Part shown: one piece after another, positions 28,745-37,320 of the stretch | Layout of the letters: each line of letters opens with the position of its first letter | Position numbering within the stretch: position 1 is the stretch's first letter | Assembly (NCBI RefSeq): GCF_000743355.1 | Contig: NZ_JQEI01000014.1 | Location: forward strand, 1 to 64,000 | DNA from: Serratia sp. Ag1 | GTDB lineage: Bacteria; Pseudomonadota; Gammaproteobacteria; Enterobacterales; Enterobacteriaceae | DNA length: 64,000 bases | Reading direction: 5' to 3' | Position numbers and translations under genes: made by a program | Notes under the pieces: generated by a model | Told to the model about the DNA's origin: nothing | What the model saw: only the letters and a program-made list of their open reading frames with translations | The model's database searches: none

Positions 28745-29304
28745 TGAACCTGAACCGTTTCGATTTTGCCAGCCTGCCGGTCAGCCCATGGCGCAATGGC
28801 GGGGGTGAAACCCGTGAAATCACCAGCCAACCGCTCGGTAACGCCGATTTTGACTGGCGCGCCAGCATCGCCACTATCGCACAAGATGGCCCGTTCTCGG
28901 CCTTTAACGGCATCGATCGCTCAATCACGCTGCTGGAAGGCGATGGTGTACATCTGTACAGCGCGGGTTTGATCGATCATCGCTTGCAGCATGTGGGCGA
29001 GCCGTTTGCCTTTTCCGGTGATGTGGCGCTGGAAGCGTTTTTGCTCGGTGGCAGCAGCCAGGATTTCAACATCATGACTCGGCGTGGGCGCTGTAAAGCC
29101 GATGTTCAGCGCGTTACCTCGGAAGTATCCGCCCCTGCATCACGGGCTGGTGTGCTCTACGTGTTACAGGGTGAGTGGCAACTGGAGGACGGCAGCCGAC
29201 TAGAGTGTCGACAAGGCTGTTGGTGGCAACCGCAACAGAAGGCGTTGCGTTTTGCGCCACAACCAGGGGCGATTGCGTTGTGGGCCGATATCACTGTTCG
29301 CTAG
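28744..29304 (+). CDS. hutD: HutD family cupin protein
   Basis: HutD is a double-cupin protein found in hut operons; in Pseudomonas it is thought to act as a governor limiting hut expression, with no known catalysis. The 186 residues begin NRFDFASLPVSPWRNGGGET, the family hallmark, with GPFSAFNGIDRSITLLEGDG following. Its ATG overlaps the hutF stop, so the pair is coupled. The C-terminal region is less conserved. Confidence 0.92.
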   Translation: MNLNRFDFASLPVSPWRNGGGETREITSQPLGNADFDWRASIATIAQDGPFSAFNGIDRSITLLEGDGVHLYSAGLIDHRLQHVGEPFAFSGDVALEAFLLGGSSQDFNIMTRRGRCKADVQRVTSEVSAPASRAGVLYVLQGEWQLEDGSRLECRQGCWWQPQQKALRFAPQPGAIALWADITVR

Positions 29305-29361
29305 AGTCTGTGGCTAAGTTATGGGATTATCAGGCTTTCTATCCCGAACAAAGAAGGGCGC

Positions 29362-30363
29362 ATGGCTTCGCTGAAAGATGTAGCTAAACTCGCTGGCGTG
29401 TCGTTGATGACAGTGTCCCGTGCCATCAACGAACCTGGCAAATTGCGGTCAGAAACCTACCAGCGTGTAAAGCAGGCTATTGATCAATTGGATTACGTGC
29501 CGGATCTCGCTGCACGGCGTATTCGTGGCGACAGCAGCCGGGTGAGGACCCTCGGCGTGCTGGCGCTGGATACGGCCACGACACCATTCTCGGTTGATAT
29601 CATCCTCTCGATTGAAAAAACTGCCCGTGAGCAAGGGTGGAACAGTTTTGTGGTCAACCTGTTTGCTGACGATAACGCCGAGCAGACGGTCGACCTGCTG
29701 TTGGCACACCGACCAGACGGTGTGATTTTTACCACCATGGGGCTGCGTCAGGTCGCCATTCCGGCTAAGTTGCTGGACCAGCAACTGGTGCTGGCTAACT
29801 GCATCAGCCCAGAAAATGCGGTTGCCAGCTATATCCCTGACGATGAACAAGGCCAGTATGACGCTATGCAAGCGCTGATTGCCCGTGGCTATCGTGCGCC
29901 TTTGTGTATTCAACTGCCAGAAAGCGCGTTGGCCGCGGGTTTGCGGCAGCGCGGATTAGAACGTGCCTGGCGTGAGGCCGGTGGGGATGTGGCCCAATTG
30001 CGCCAATATCATCTGGATCTTAGCGGCAATGATGGAAATTATCGTGACACTGTCACTATTCTTGCCCGGCATTTCTCTCCAGGTGTGCAGGACTGTGATG
30101 TCGTGGTGTGTGGTAACGATCGCGTGGCCTTTCTGGTCTATCAAATCTTGCTGGCCCAGGGCTTTAAAATTCCTGAGCAGGTCGCGGTATTGGGTTATGA
30201 CAATATGGTGGGAATTGGTGAGCTGTTTCAACCACCGTTAACCACCGTGCAGTTGCCGCATTATGAGTTAGGGCGGCAGGCAGCACTGCACCTGATTAAT
30301 CAGCTTACGCACCAAGAAACGGTGCGGGTTAACTGCCCGTTGTTGTTACGTGCTTCGATGTAA
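29362..30363 (+). CDS. LacI-family transcriptional regulator, target unknown
   Basis: The 333-residue protein has a LacI headpiece (SLKDVAKLAGVSLMTVSRAI, residues 3-22), hinge helix at about 48-60, and a periplasmic-binding-like effector domain from residue 63. The effector region does not let me name the sugar. No transport or catabolic operon adjoins it: hutD lies upstream and pckA converges from downstream. It may act on a distant gene set or be an orphan left after loss of its operon. Confidence 0.85.
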   Translation: MASLKDVAKLAGVSLMTVSRAINEPGKLRSETYQRVKQAIDQLDYVPDLAARRIRGDSSRVRTLGVLALDTATTPFSVDIILSIEKTAREQGWNSFVVNLFADDNAEQTVDLLLAHRPDGVIFTTMGLRQVAIPAKLLDQQLVLANCISPENAVASYIPDDEQGQYDAMQALIARGYRAPLCIQLPESALAAGLRQRGLERAWREAGGDVAQLRQYHLDLSGNDGNYRDTVTILARHFSPGVQDCDVVVCGNDRVAFLVYQILLAQGFKIPEQVAVLGYDNMVGIGELFQPPLTTVQLPHYELGRQAALHLINQLTHQETVRVNCPLLLRASM

Positions 30364-30488
30364 AGAACGATAGTTATGGCTGGTTCATTGATGGACAAAC
30401 ACTTATGGGTTGTGAATTGTCCCACGGATAAACGTTACGCATGACAACCGCAGATAATAAGGGAGATGTTTGGGATTAGTTAGGGCAA

Positions 30489-30516
30489 TAAAAAAGGTTC
30501 AGCCTGAACTGAACCT
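30489..30516 (-). terminator. Intrinsic terminator of pckA
   Basis: On the minus strand AGGTTCAG, a 6-base loop, CTGAACCT and then a T-run, 28 bases after the pckA stop. Confidence 0.85.
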
Positions 30517-30543
30517 TGATATTAATCATCCCAGAGGGAGAAC

Positions 30544-32160
30544 CTACAGTTGTGGCCCAGCGCTAACCAGTTTTTTACCTGCTTCAGTCACAGTATATTT
30601 GCTGAAGTTATCGATAAAGCGTTGTGCCAAATCCTGTGCTTTCTCATGCCATAGCGATTCGTTGGCATAAGTTTTGCGCGGATCGAGGATTGACGGATCT
30701 ACTCCAGGTAATGACAACGGCACGGCCAGATCGAAGATCGGCAACGTGAAGGTTTCAGCCTGTTCGATCTCACCGCTCAGGATGGCATCAATAATACCGC
30801 GAGTATCTTTAATCGAAATACGCTTACCACTGCCGTTCCAACCGGTATTCACCAGATAGGCTTGGGCGCCAGCCGCTTCCATACGTTTCACCAGCACCGA
30901 AGCGTACTGCGTTGGGTGCAATGCCAAAAACGCTGCGCCAAAGCAGGCAGAGAAGGTTGGGGTCGGCGTGGTGATCCCGCGTTCGGTACCGGCCAGTTTG
31001 GCGGTGAACCCAGAGAGGAAATGGTATTGGGTTTGTTCCGGTGTCAGGCGTGAAACCGGCGGCAAGACACCAAAGGCATCTGCCGTCAGGAAGATGATTT
31101 TCTTGGCATGCCCGGCTTTGGAAACCGGCTTGACGATGTTTTCAATATGGTAGATCGGGTAGGAAACGCGCGTATTTTCGGTTTTGCTCGCATCGTCAAA
31201 ATCGATACTGCCATCGGCCAGCACCTGAACGTTTTCCAGTAGGGCATCACGGCGGATCGCCTGATAAATTTCTGGCTCAGCCTGGGCAGAAAGCTTGATG
31301 GTTTTGGCGTAGCAACCCCCTTCAAAGTTGAACACCCCATCGTCATCCCAACCGTGCTCATCGTCGCCAATCAACTGGCGCTTCGGATCGGTGGAAAGGG
31401 TCGTCTTGCCAGTGCCAGACAGGCCGAAGAAAATCGCCACATCGCTTTTCTCACCCACGTTAGCGGAACAGTGCATAGAAGCGATGCCTTTCAGTGGCAG
31501 CAGGTAGTTCATAATCGAGAACAAGCCTTTCTTCATTTCGCCGCCGTACCAGGTACCGCCGATCAGTTGCATACGTTCGGTCAGGTTGAAGGCAACAAAG
31601 TTCTCTGAATGCATCCCCTGCTGCTGCCAGTCAGGATTCGTGCATTTAGCACCGTTCATGACCACGAAATCAGGTTCAAAACCCTGCAGTTCCTGCTCCG
31701 TAGGGCGGATAAACATATTCTTGACGAAATGCGCCTGCCAAGCCACTTCGGTAATAAACCGGACTTTCAAGCGGGTGTCAGCGTTGGCACCGCAAAAAGC
31801 GTCCACGACAAACAGACGCTTGTTGGAGAGCTGATTGCCAACCAGCGTTTTCAGATGCTGCCAAACCTCTGGCGAGAGCGGTTGATTATCGTTTTTACCG
31901 GTACCGCTGTCGGACCACCAGACGGTATCGCGTGTGGTGTCGTCACGCACGATGTATTTGTCTTTTGGCGAGCGGCCAGTGAACTCACCAGTATCGACGT
32001 TGACCGCTCCTAGCTTGGTGAGCGTACCGCGTTCCAAGGCGGGTAAATCGGTGCGGGTTTCTTCGGCGAACAGTTGTTCATAACTTGGGTTGTAAACGAT
32101 CTCATTAGCGTGATGAATACCGTAACGAGTAAGAGTTTGTGGGGTAACAGTTGAAGGCAT
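30544..32160 (-). CDS. pckA: Phosphoenolpyruvate carboxykinase (ATP)
   Basis: PckA converts oxaloacetate to phosphoenolpyruvate with ATP, the entry to gluconeogenesis. The 538 residues compare with 540 in E. coli. The kinase-1a P-loop GLSGTGKTT is at residues 246-254 with Lys252, the oxaloacetate/metal region GEMKKGLFS lies before it, and [14 protein letters not shown] and [13 protein letters not shown] are intact. AAGGAAG precedes the ATG. It stands alone with its own terminator; the 530-base upstream region holds a repeat fragment. Confidence 0.97.
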   Translation of the reverse strand: MPSTVTPQTLTRYGIHHANEIVYNPSYEQLFAEETRTDLPALERGTLTKLGAVNVDTGEFTGRSPKDKYIVRDDTTRDTVWWSDSGTGKNDNQPLSPEVWQHLKTLVGNQLSNKRLFVVDAFCGANADTRLKVRFITEVAWQAHFVKNMFIRPTEQELQGFEPDFVVMNGAKCTNPDWQQQGMHSENFVAFNLTERMQLIGGTWYGGEMKKGLFSIMNYLLPLKGIASMHCSANVGEKSDVAIFFGLSGTGKTTLSTDPKRQLIGDDEHGWDDDGVFNFEGGCYAKTIKLSAQAEPEIYQAIRRDALLENVQVLADGSIDFDDASKTENTRVSYPIYHIENIVKPVSKAGHAKKIIFLTADAFGVLPPVSRLTPEQTQYHFLSGFTAKLAGTERGITTPTPTFSACFGAAFLALHPTQYASVLVKRMEAAGAQAYLVNTGWNGSGKRISIKDTRGIIDAILSGEIEQAETFTLPIFDLAVPLSLPGVDPSILDPRKTYANESLWHEKAQDLAQRFIDNFSKYTVTEAGKKLVSAGPQL

Positions 32161-32691
32161 ATCTACTTCCTTATTTGGCTATGTTCTGCCCGTTTTGTAC
32201 TGTGTCGTGTACAACAACGGAACTCGGTTCCTGCTGACCGGATTCAGCTTTTACCGTTCCGGCTCTATTTATTAACCAAGCACTTACTATAACATAACAT
32301 TGTATCAATGCCTGACGATTTTAATAACCGGGCTTTGTCGCCAGTGAATTAACTGCAATATAGAATAAGCAACGAAGATTGAATTATCATTACGACTGGG
32401 TTGTTTTTAACCAATTGATTTAATTTTAATTATTTATTAAAACGTCATTTCAATATATACCAAAAATAATTCGAGTTGCTTGTAGGCGGCAACCGAACGA
32501 AGCCCCAGGAGTTATTACCTGCAAACATTCTTTCTTCAGCACCGGAATAATAAAGCAGGTAAACAATAAAATGCATATTCCCGACAATTCCTATTAATGC
32601 CAGTAAACCGGGTGTGCAATCATCTCCCTGAGAGAGGCCGAGCTTGCATACCTCGGGCTTTCTTAGAATCGCCAGCCATCTGGTTGGCGAT
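32161..32691. other. Intergenic region upstream of pckA
   Basis: This AT-rich 530-base stretch should contain the pckA promoter. I see a half copy of the palindromic repeat (32456-32510), a hairpin CCGAG/CTCGG (32638-32656), and the stronger hairpin at 32666. No gene is supported. Confidence 0.5.
32456..32510. repeat. Palindromic MITE-like repeat, truncated copy
   Basis: TATACCAAAAATAATTCGAG to CGAACGAAGCC matches the left two-thirds of the element at 27243-27322, but the right end (AACTTGAAGTATGACGGGTA) is missing, so this is a fragment. Confidence 0.7.
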
Positions 32692-32693
32692 TC
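32666..32693 (-). terminator. Hairpin at the end of the FumD-like gene
   Basis: GAATCGCCA and TGGCGATTC form a perfect 9-bp stem overlapping the stop codon of the FumD-like gene. The downstream T-tract is poor. Confidence 0.5.
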
Positions 32694-32901
32694 ACTTGCT
32701 GTTTTTCAACATATTGATCGCTGCACCGAGCAAAATCCGGTGTTCAATGTCGTGGCAGGCGGCTAATTGCTGTGTCAGATGTTGGGTCAGTGATTCTACT
32801 GATAGAACCTCACCGCGATGGCGCAGTTGCATCACCGCATCGCCAATCAAACGGGCAACTTCATCCCAGACGGGTTTTATCTCCTGTTCCGAGAGCTTCA
32901 T
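32692..32901 (-). CDS. Small helical protein, possibly FumD-like
   Basis: A 69-residue protein without signal or membrane segment, predicted mostly helical. Its length and pattern (VWDEVARLIGDAVMQLRHRG ... HRILLGAAINMLKNSK) resemble E. coli FumD (YdhZ, 69 residues), reported as a small fumarase, but identity by eye is low and I would not infer activity. GAGGTT precedes the ATG. It lies between yniD and the pckA upstream region. Confidence 0.5.
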   Translation of the reverse strand: MKLSEQEIKPVWDEVARLIGDAVMQLRHRGEVLSVESLTQHLTQQLAACHDIEHRILLGAAINMLKNSK

Positions 32902-33020
32902 GGTTAACCTCGGTTGGGTGATGTTTTGTTCAATGTAGCAGTTGTCAGCCTGACTCGCTACCCGTCACCCCTGCGAGCGATAAAACGGTAGGCCATTGAA
33001 GCAGAACGAAGGAAAGCTGA

Positions 33021-33128
33021 TTAGCTAAAGGCAATGGCCGCCCAACGCAGTAATAGCAACGCCAGACAGATCAATATCAGTACCACAAACATTTTCCAAT
33101 GTTTGGTTCGCATGCGTTTGGTTGGCAA
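33021..33128 (-). CDS. yniD: Small membrane protein YniD, TTG start
   Basis: The 35-residue product reads MPTKRMRTKHWKMFV then a hydrophobic helix (VLILICLALLLL) and RWAA, matching E. coli YniD (as remembered, MPTKR..KKHWKM..., 35 residues) in length and pattern. The start is TTG at 33126-33128, with AAGGAGACG at ideal spacing; the internal ATG five codons later is poorly placed for that site. It is a single-span inner-membrane peptide of unknown role. Confidence 0.75.
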   Translation of the reverse strand: MPTKRMRTKHWKMFVVLILICLALLLLRWAAIAFS

Positions 33129-33335
33129 TGGCGTCTCCTTATCCCACTGGATGTAGATGCTGAGATATCATGCACCACAGTATGCCTGTTGCGGCGTGCC
33201 ACACACAGGAATTTACTCTAAAATCAGCTAAAAAGTGGGCAATGTCAGGCTGAATCCTGCTTGCCCGGTGCAATACGGCAGGTGCAAGTGTACTATTCTG
33301 TGTGCATCAGTGACTCAATCAATAAAGGTAACCTT

Positions 33336-33722
33336 ATGGCATTTGCGGCAAAATATGAAGATATAGAGCGTTGGGCGTTCGGTGATACTGAGCAGCAGGC
33401 GGATGAGTTGGCAAAACGAGTGCTGGATGGGGTAAAAACGGCGACTTGTTCCAATCTGGATGGCGAAGGTATTCCACAACCCGGCGATGTTTTTGTCGTA
33501 GTGGATGGTAAGAATGAGCCCGTTTGTGCGATCGAGCTGACTGGCGTCAATTTGAGTACTTATGAGCAGGTGGACGAGGCGCATGCTCAGGCTGAAGGCG
33601 AGGGCGATGGTTCACTGGCTTACTGGCGCAAAGAACATAAACGTTTTTTTGAAGAGTACGAACTGTTTTCACCGGATATGATGCTGGTGCTGATGCATTT
33701 TAAGGTGATCGAAACATTTTAA
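33336..33722 (+). CDS. ASCH domain protein
   Basis: From ATG 33336 the 128 residues form an ASCH domain: VKTATCSNLDGEGIPQPGD carries the lysine region, followed by FVVVDGKNEPVCAIELTGV and the ending HKRFFEEYELFSPDMMLVL. ASCH proteins have a PUA-like fold and some act on N4-acetylcytidine or bind RNA; the exact role here is unknown. The upstream in-frame extension is not conserved. It is a single gene. Confidence 0.8.
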   Translation: MAFAAKYEDIERWAFGDTEQQADELAKRVLDGVKTATCSNLDGEGIPQPGDVFVVVDGKNEPVCAIELTGVNLSTYEQVDEAHAQAEGEGDGSLAYWRKEHKRFFEEYELFSPDMMLVLMHFKVIETF

Positions 33723-33791
33723 ACGGCCTCGTTATTAAAGAAAACGCACGGTGCCCAATGGAAACACTGCGCGTTTTCCAAGTTTGTGACC

Positions 33792-34040
33792 TTATTCCAA
33801 CCGCATAACCCAAGCATCTGCCTGCCGATCATAATGTTGTTTGTACAGCAGCGATTGTTTGCCATCAAGCATGGCGGGGATGCTGGTATGTTCATCCCAG
33901 CCATCCAACTGCATACACAGATCGGGATCTGATTTGCAAGGAATGGTGAGAGTGGTTTTCCCTTCAGCGCTCTCAGACGTGGATGTCAAATGCGCGTCAT
34001 CAACCTCAAAACTGCCTATTTTTACAACGGTTTTGCCCAT
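33792..34040 (-). CDS. yebV: YebV family protein
   Basis: From ATG 34038-34040 (AAGGAG at 7 bases) the 82 residues match E. coli YebV, with LTIPCKSDPDLCMQLDGWD and the closing KQHYDRQADAWVMRLE almost unchanged. The function is unknown. As in E. coli it lies just downstream of rsmF on the same strand, with 161 bases between. Confidence 0.9.
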   Translation of the reverse strand: MGKTVVKIGSFEVDDAHLTSTSESAEGKTTLTIPCKSDPDLCMQLDGWDEHTSIPAMLDGKQSLLYKQHYDRQADAWVMRLE

Positions 34041-34201
34041 TGGAACTCCTTGCTTATGCATGTGGTAGGAGGTGCGACCAGTTAGGGTCACCCGTATGAG
34101 CATAACTAGCTGAGCAAAAAATGTCACAGAAATAATGCAAGCAGGCGTGTTGCTGGGCTAGAGCGAGATGTTCACGCCACAGCGAATCCGCCTGTTCTTG
34201 C

Positions 34202-35641
34202 TTACTGGTGGAAATCCAGCACGCCATCGCGAACTAATTCCCGCGGCAAATTATTTTTAATCCGGCTGCCGATGCGTTTGGCAATGCCCAGTGGTTGCTG
34301 TTGGTAGGTGACAATACATTCATCGCATTGCGGTAACTGTGGCGGATAAAGATCGCGGCCATGAAACCACTCCTGTGCCAGTTCGGCATTCAGCTCAAAA
34401 GTGTGCGGGCTGTTATCGCGGGCAGTTAAAGCAATGACGGCTTCATGTTGCCAGCGAAACCCTTTTGGGAAACGTTCTGCCAGTTTGAGACCGATGCGTG
34501 AAAAACGCACCTTGCCAATCAACGCCTCCAGCTCTGCCGGAAACAGCCAAATCTCTTTATCACGCGCCCACAATTTGCTGGTGTCATCCCATTTCAACCC
34601 GGAAGCGTTGGCAGCTTGAGTAACCAGTGCCGCATCTTTGGCCGAAAGCGGGGTGAATGGGAATTTGCCGACTTGATAGCTGGGTTTTGGCAAGGCCGGA
34701 ATGGTGTGATTCTTGCGCAAACGTGCGACAAAGAACCCCTCGCTATCGTAAATCTGTGGGAAGACGTGCAGGAAACCTTCGGCGGTTAAGGCTTTTTCTG
34801 CGCCTGGGAAGAGCTCCCCTAAGGGTTCAATACTGACCGCATCACCATAAGTAGCCAGCAAGTGATTGATGGTTTGCTGATTCTCTTGAGCATTCAGGGT
34901 GCAAGTGGAGTAAACCAGCACTCCTCCAGGGGCCAGTGCGTGAAACGCGCTGTCGAGCAACTCTCGCTGGGTGGTGGCAATGTTGGTTACGCTCTCTGGC
35001 GACCAGTTACTCATGGCATCCGGGTCTTTGCGTACGACACCTTCACCAGAACAAGGGGCGTCCAGCAGAATGGCATCAAAACTTTCCGGTAACGCTGCAC
35101 CGAAGATCCGGCCATCAAAATGCGTCAGTGCCACATCTTTGACGCCACAGCGACTGAGATTGGCATGCAGCACTTTCACCCGGCTGGCAGAGTATTCATT
35201 GGCAACGATGCCGCCCCGGTTTCCCAGTAATGCGGCGATCTGTGTGGTTTTTGAACCTGGAGCTGCGGCTACATCCAAAACTCTGTGCGGCGTTTCCCGG
35301 TTGGCAAATAACGCGCTCACCGGCAGCATGGAGCTGGCTTCCTGAATATAAAATAGCCCGCTGAGATGCTCTGCAGCACTGCCGAGCCGCAACGCTTCAT
35401 CATCACGATCGATCCAGAAACCTTCAGAGCACCAGGGGATGGGTTCCAGTCGCCAGTCGTAGCCCTGCACCAACGTCAGAAAATCAGCTACGCTGATTTT
35501 CAAGGTATTCACTCGCAGGCTGCGGCGTAATGGGCGCTGGCAGGCGGCGATAAAATCATCCATGGATAAGTGGTCTGGCATGATGGCGCGGGTGGCGTCG
35601 AGAAAAGCAGAAGGCAAATAAACAGAGGCAGTTTTAGCCAC
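34202..35641 (-). CDS. rsmF: 16S rRNA (cytosine1407-C5) methyltransferase RsmF
   Basis: RsmF methylates C1407 of 16S rRNA with SAM. The 479 residues equal E. coli length. SAM motif [16 protein letters not shown] is near residue 119, and the two cysteines of the NSUN mechanism are in [10 protein letters not shown] and [10 protein letters not shown]; a C-terminal PUA-like region follows. The start is GTG 35639-35641. E. coli has yebS and yebT directly upstream; here only 350 bases separate it from the divergent msrC. Confidence 0.96.
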   Translation of the reverse strand: MAKTASVYLPSAFLDATRAIMPDHLSMDDFIAACQRPLRRSLRVNTLKISVADFLTLVQGYDWRLEPIPWCSEGFWIDRDDEALRLGSAAEHLSGLFYIQEASSMLPVSALFANRETPHRVLDVAAAPGSKTTQIAALLGNRGGIVANEYSASRVKVLHANLSRCGVKDVALTHFDGRIFGAALPESFDAILLDAPCSGEGVVRKDPDAMSNWSPESVTNIATTQRELLDSAFHALAPGGVLVYSTCTLNAQENQQTINHLLATYGDAVSIEPLGELFPGAEKALTAEGFLHVFPQIYDSEGFFVARLRKNHTIPALPKPSYQVGKFPFTPLSAKDAALVTQAANASGLKWDDTSKLWARDKEIWLFPAELEALIGKVRFSRIGLKLAERFPKGFRWQHEAVIALTARDNSPHTFELNAELAQEWFHGRDLYPPQLPQCDECIVTYQQQPLGIAKRIGSRIKNNLPRELVRDGVLDFHQ

Positions 35642-35991
35642 GGGGGACTCTCAGGGCGGAAAAAAATCGAAGGGGTTAGTTTAGCATAAAATGTTGCTTT
35701 GAGAATATATACAGGCCTTAATATCTTAAAGCGCCAGGAAGTGATCAGTTTTAGATTCTTTGACTTATGAACCTTTAAAGTAACCGTAGAGAACAGGGTA
35801 TATTGGCGAGATTTTTTCAGGCTACATAAGCTGGATAAGAAGAGCCATTTCAAACGCTTTCTGCGTGGTTAACCCGTCTTGTTGAGCAAGGTTTTAGGGG
35901 GTAATCGATGATTAATCTTGTGGCTATCGGCATTTAATGCTTATTTTATACGGGCTAAGCTTAAGCTTTCTGAAAGTGTGAACGGTTAATA
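35642..35991. other. Intergenic region between rsmF and msrC
   Basis: This divergent promoter region has no supported gene. The palindrome AAGCTTAAGCTT lies near 35957. The yebS-yebT pair expected from E. coli order is absent, and I see no remnant of it. Confidence 0.5.
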
Positions 35992-36489
35992 ATGACTAAA
36001 AAACAATTCTACGCGGAATTAAAACGTGATCTGGGGGCGCTGCTGGAGGGGGAAACCCATTTGATTGCCGCCTTGTCCAACGCCAGCGCTTTGCTCAATG
36101 AGCGCCTGGCTGACGTGAATTGGGTAGGATTTTACCTGATGGACGGCAATCAATTGGTACTCGGCCCGTTCCAGGGCAACGTTGCCTGTGTACGCATTCC
36201 GGTGGGTAAAGGCGTCTGTGGTACTGCGGTAGCAGAAAAGCGGGTGCAACGTGTCGGTGACGTCCATGCGTTTCCGGGGCATATCGCCTGTGATGCAGCC
36301 AGCAATGCTGAAATCGTACTGCCGTTGGAAGTCGATGGTCAAATTTTAGGCGTTCTGGATATTGACAGCACGGTTTATCAACGCTTCGATGAACAGGACG
36401 AAATTGGCCTGAAAGCCGTGGTGGCTGGGCTTTGTGCGCAGTTGGCACAGTGCGATTGTGCGAAATACGTCACTGTAGCGACAAGTTGA
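35992..36489 (+). CDS. msrC: Free methionine-(R)-sulfoxide reductase MsrC
   Basis: MsrC reduces free L-methionine-(R)-sulfoxide. It is a 165-residue GAF-domain enzyme, the same length as in E. coli, with the three redox cysteines Cys66 (NVACVRIPVG), Cys76 (KGVCGTAVA) and Cys100 (GHIACDAASN). It begins the msrC-proQ-prc run on the plus strand, in E. coli order, with 95 bases to proQ. Confidence 0.96.
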   Translation: MTKKQFYAELKRDLGALLEGETHLIAALSNASALLNERLADVNWVGFYLMDGNQLVLGPFQGNVACVRIPVGKGVCGTAVAEKRVQRVGDVHAFPGHIACDAASNAEIVLPLEVDGQILGVLDIDSTVYQRFDEQDEIGLKAVVAGLCAQLAQCDCAKYVTVATS

Positions 36490-36584
36490 TCTACGGTTAA
36501 CGTGGCATTTAGCGATGGCGTCATTATAATGACGCCTGTTCATGCCTGCGGCTTGTTGGCAACCCGTTGTAATCAGGAAATTTC

Positions 36585-37301
36585 ATGGAAAATCAACACA
36601 AGTTGAACACAGTTAAAGAAGTCATTGCTTTTCTTGCCGAGCGTTTTCCGCTCTGCTTTAGCGCCGAAGGCGAAGCTCGCCCGCTGAAAATCGGTATTTT
36701 TCAGGATTTGGTAGAACGCTTGCAAGAGGAAGAAAACCTCAGCAAAACTCAGCTGCGTTCAGCCTTGCGCCTGTATACTTCAAGCTGGCGTTATCTGTAC
36801 GGTGTCAAAGTTGGCGCACAGCGCGTTGATCTTGATGGCAACCCGTGCGGCGAGCTGGAACAGCAGCATGTCGATCATGCCCGTCAGCAGCTTGAAGAAG
36901 CCAAAGCACGCGTTCAGGCTCAGCGTGCTGAGCAAAACGCCAAAAAACGTGAAGCTGCGGGTGAATCTGCCACCGCTGAACCTCGTCGTCCGCGCCCTGC
37001 TGGCAAAAAGCCTGCGGTGCGTCGTGAAGGCGGTGCCGCGTCAGAGAACCGCAAGCCGCGCCCACAAACTCGCCCACAGCCCGCTCGTGAACCTCGTGCA
37101 GTCGCAGTAACAGAGGAAAGCCAGCCGCGTCATGTGCCTGTCACGGATATCTCTAAACTGCAAATTGGCCAAGAAATCAAAGTCAGAGCAGGGAAGAGTG
37201 CGATGGATGCAACCGTACTTGAAATCGCTAAAGATGGCGTACGTGTGCAACTCTCTTCCGGTCTGGCGATGATTGTGCGCGCAGAACACTTGCAGTTCTG
37301 A
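36585..37301 (+). CDS. proQ: RNA chaperone ProQ
   Basis: ProQ is a FinO-domain global RNA-binding protein that stabilises sRNAs and mRNA 3' ends. The FinO domain covers residues 1-120 ([34 protein letters not shown]), a basic, Pro/Arg-rich linker runs from about 120 to 180, and a Tudor-like C-terminus ([20 protein letters not shown]) ends at 238. E. coli has 232 residues. prc follows after 19 bases, so the two are cotranscribed. Confidence 0.97.
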   Translation: MENQHKLNTVKEVIAFLAERFPLCFSAEGEARPLKIGIFQDLVERLQEEENLSKTQLRSALRLYTSSWRYLYGVKVGAQRVDLDGNPCGELEQQHVDHARQQLEEAKARVQAQRAEQNAKKREAAGESATAEPRRPRPAGKKPAVRREGGAASENRKPRPQTRPQPAREPRAVAVTEESQPRHVPVTDISKLQIGQEIKVRAGKSAMDATVLEIAKDGVRVQLSSGLAMIVRAEHLQF

Positions 37302-37320
37302 TACGGAGGCCAACCAAGGC

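Noticed and set aside
35509-35853. 114-codon minus-strand frame upstream of and overlapping rsmF
   Set aside because: It runs into rsmF in another frame and shows no family sequence.
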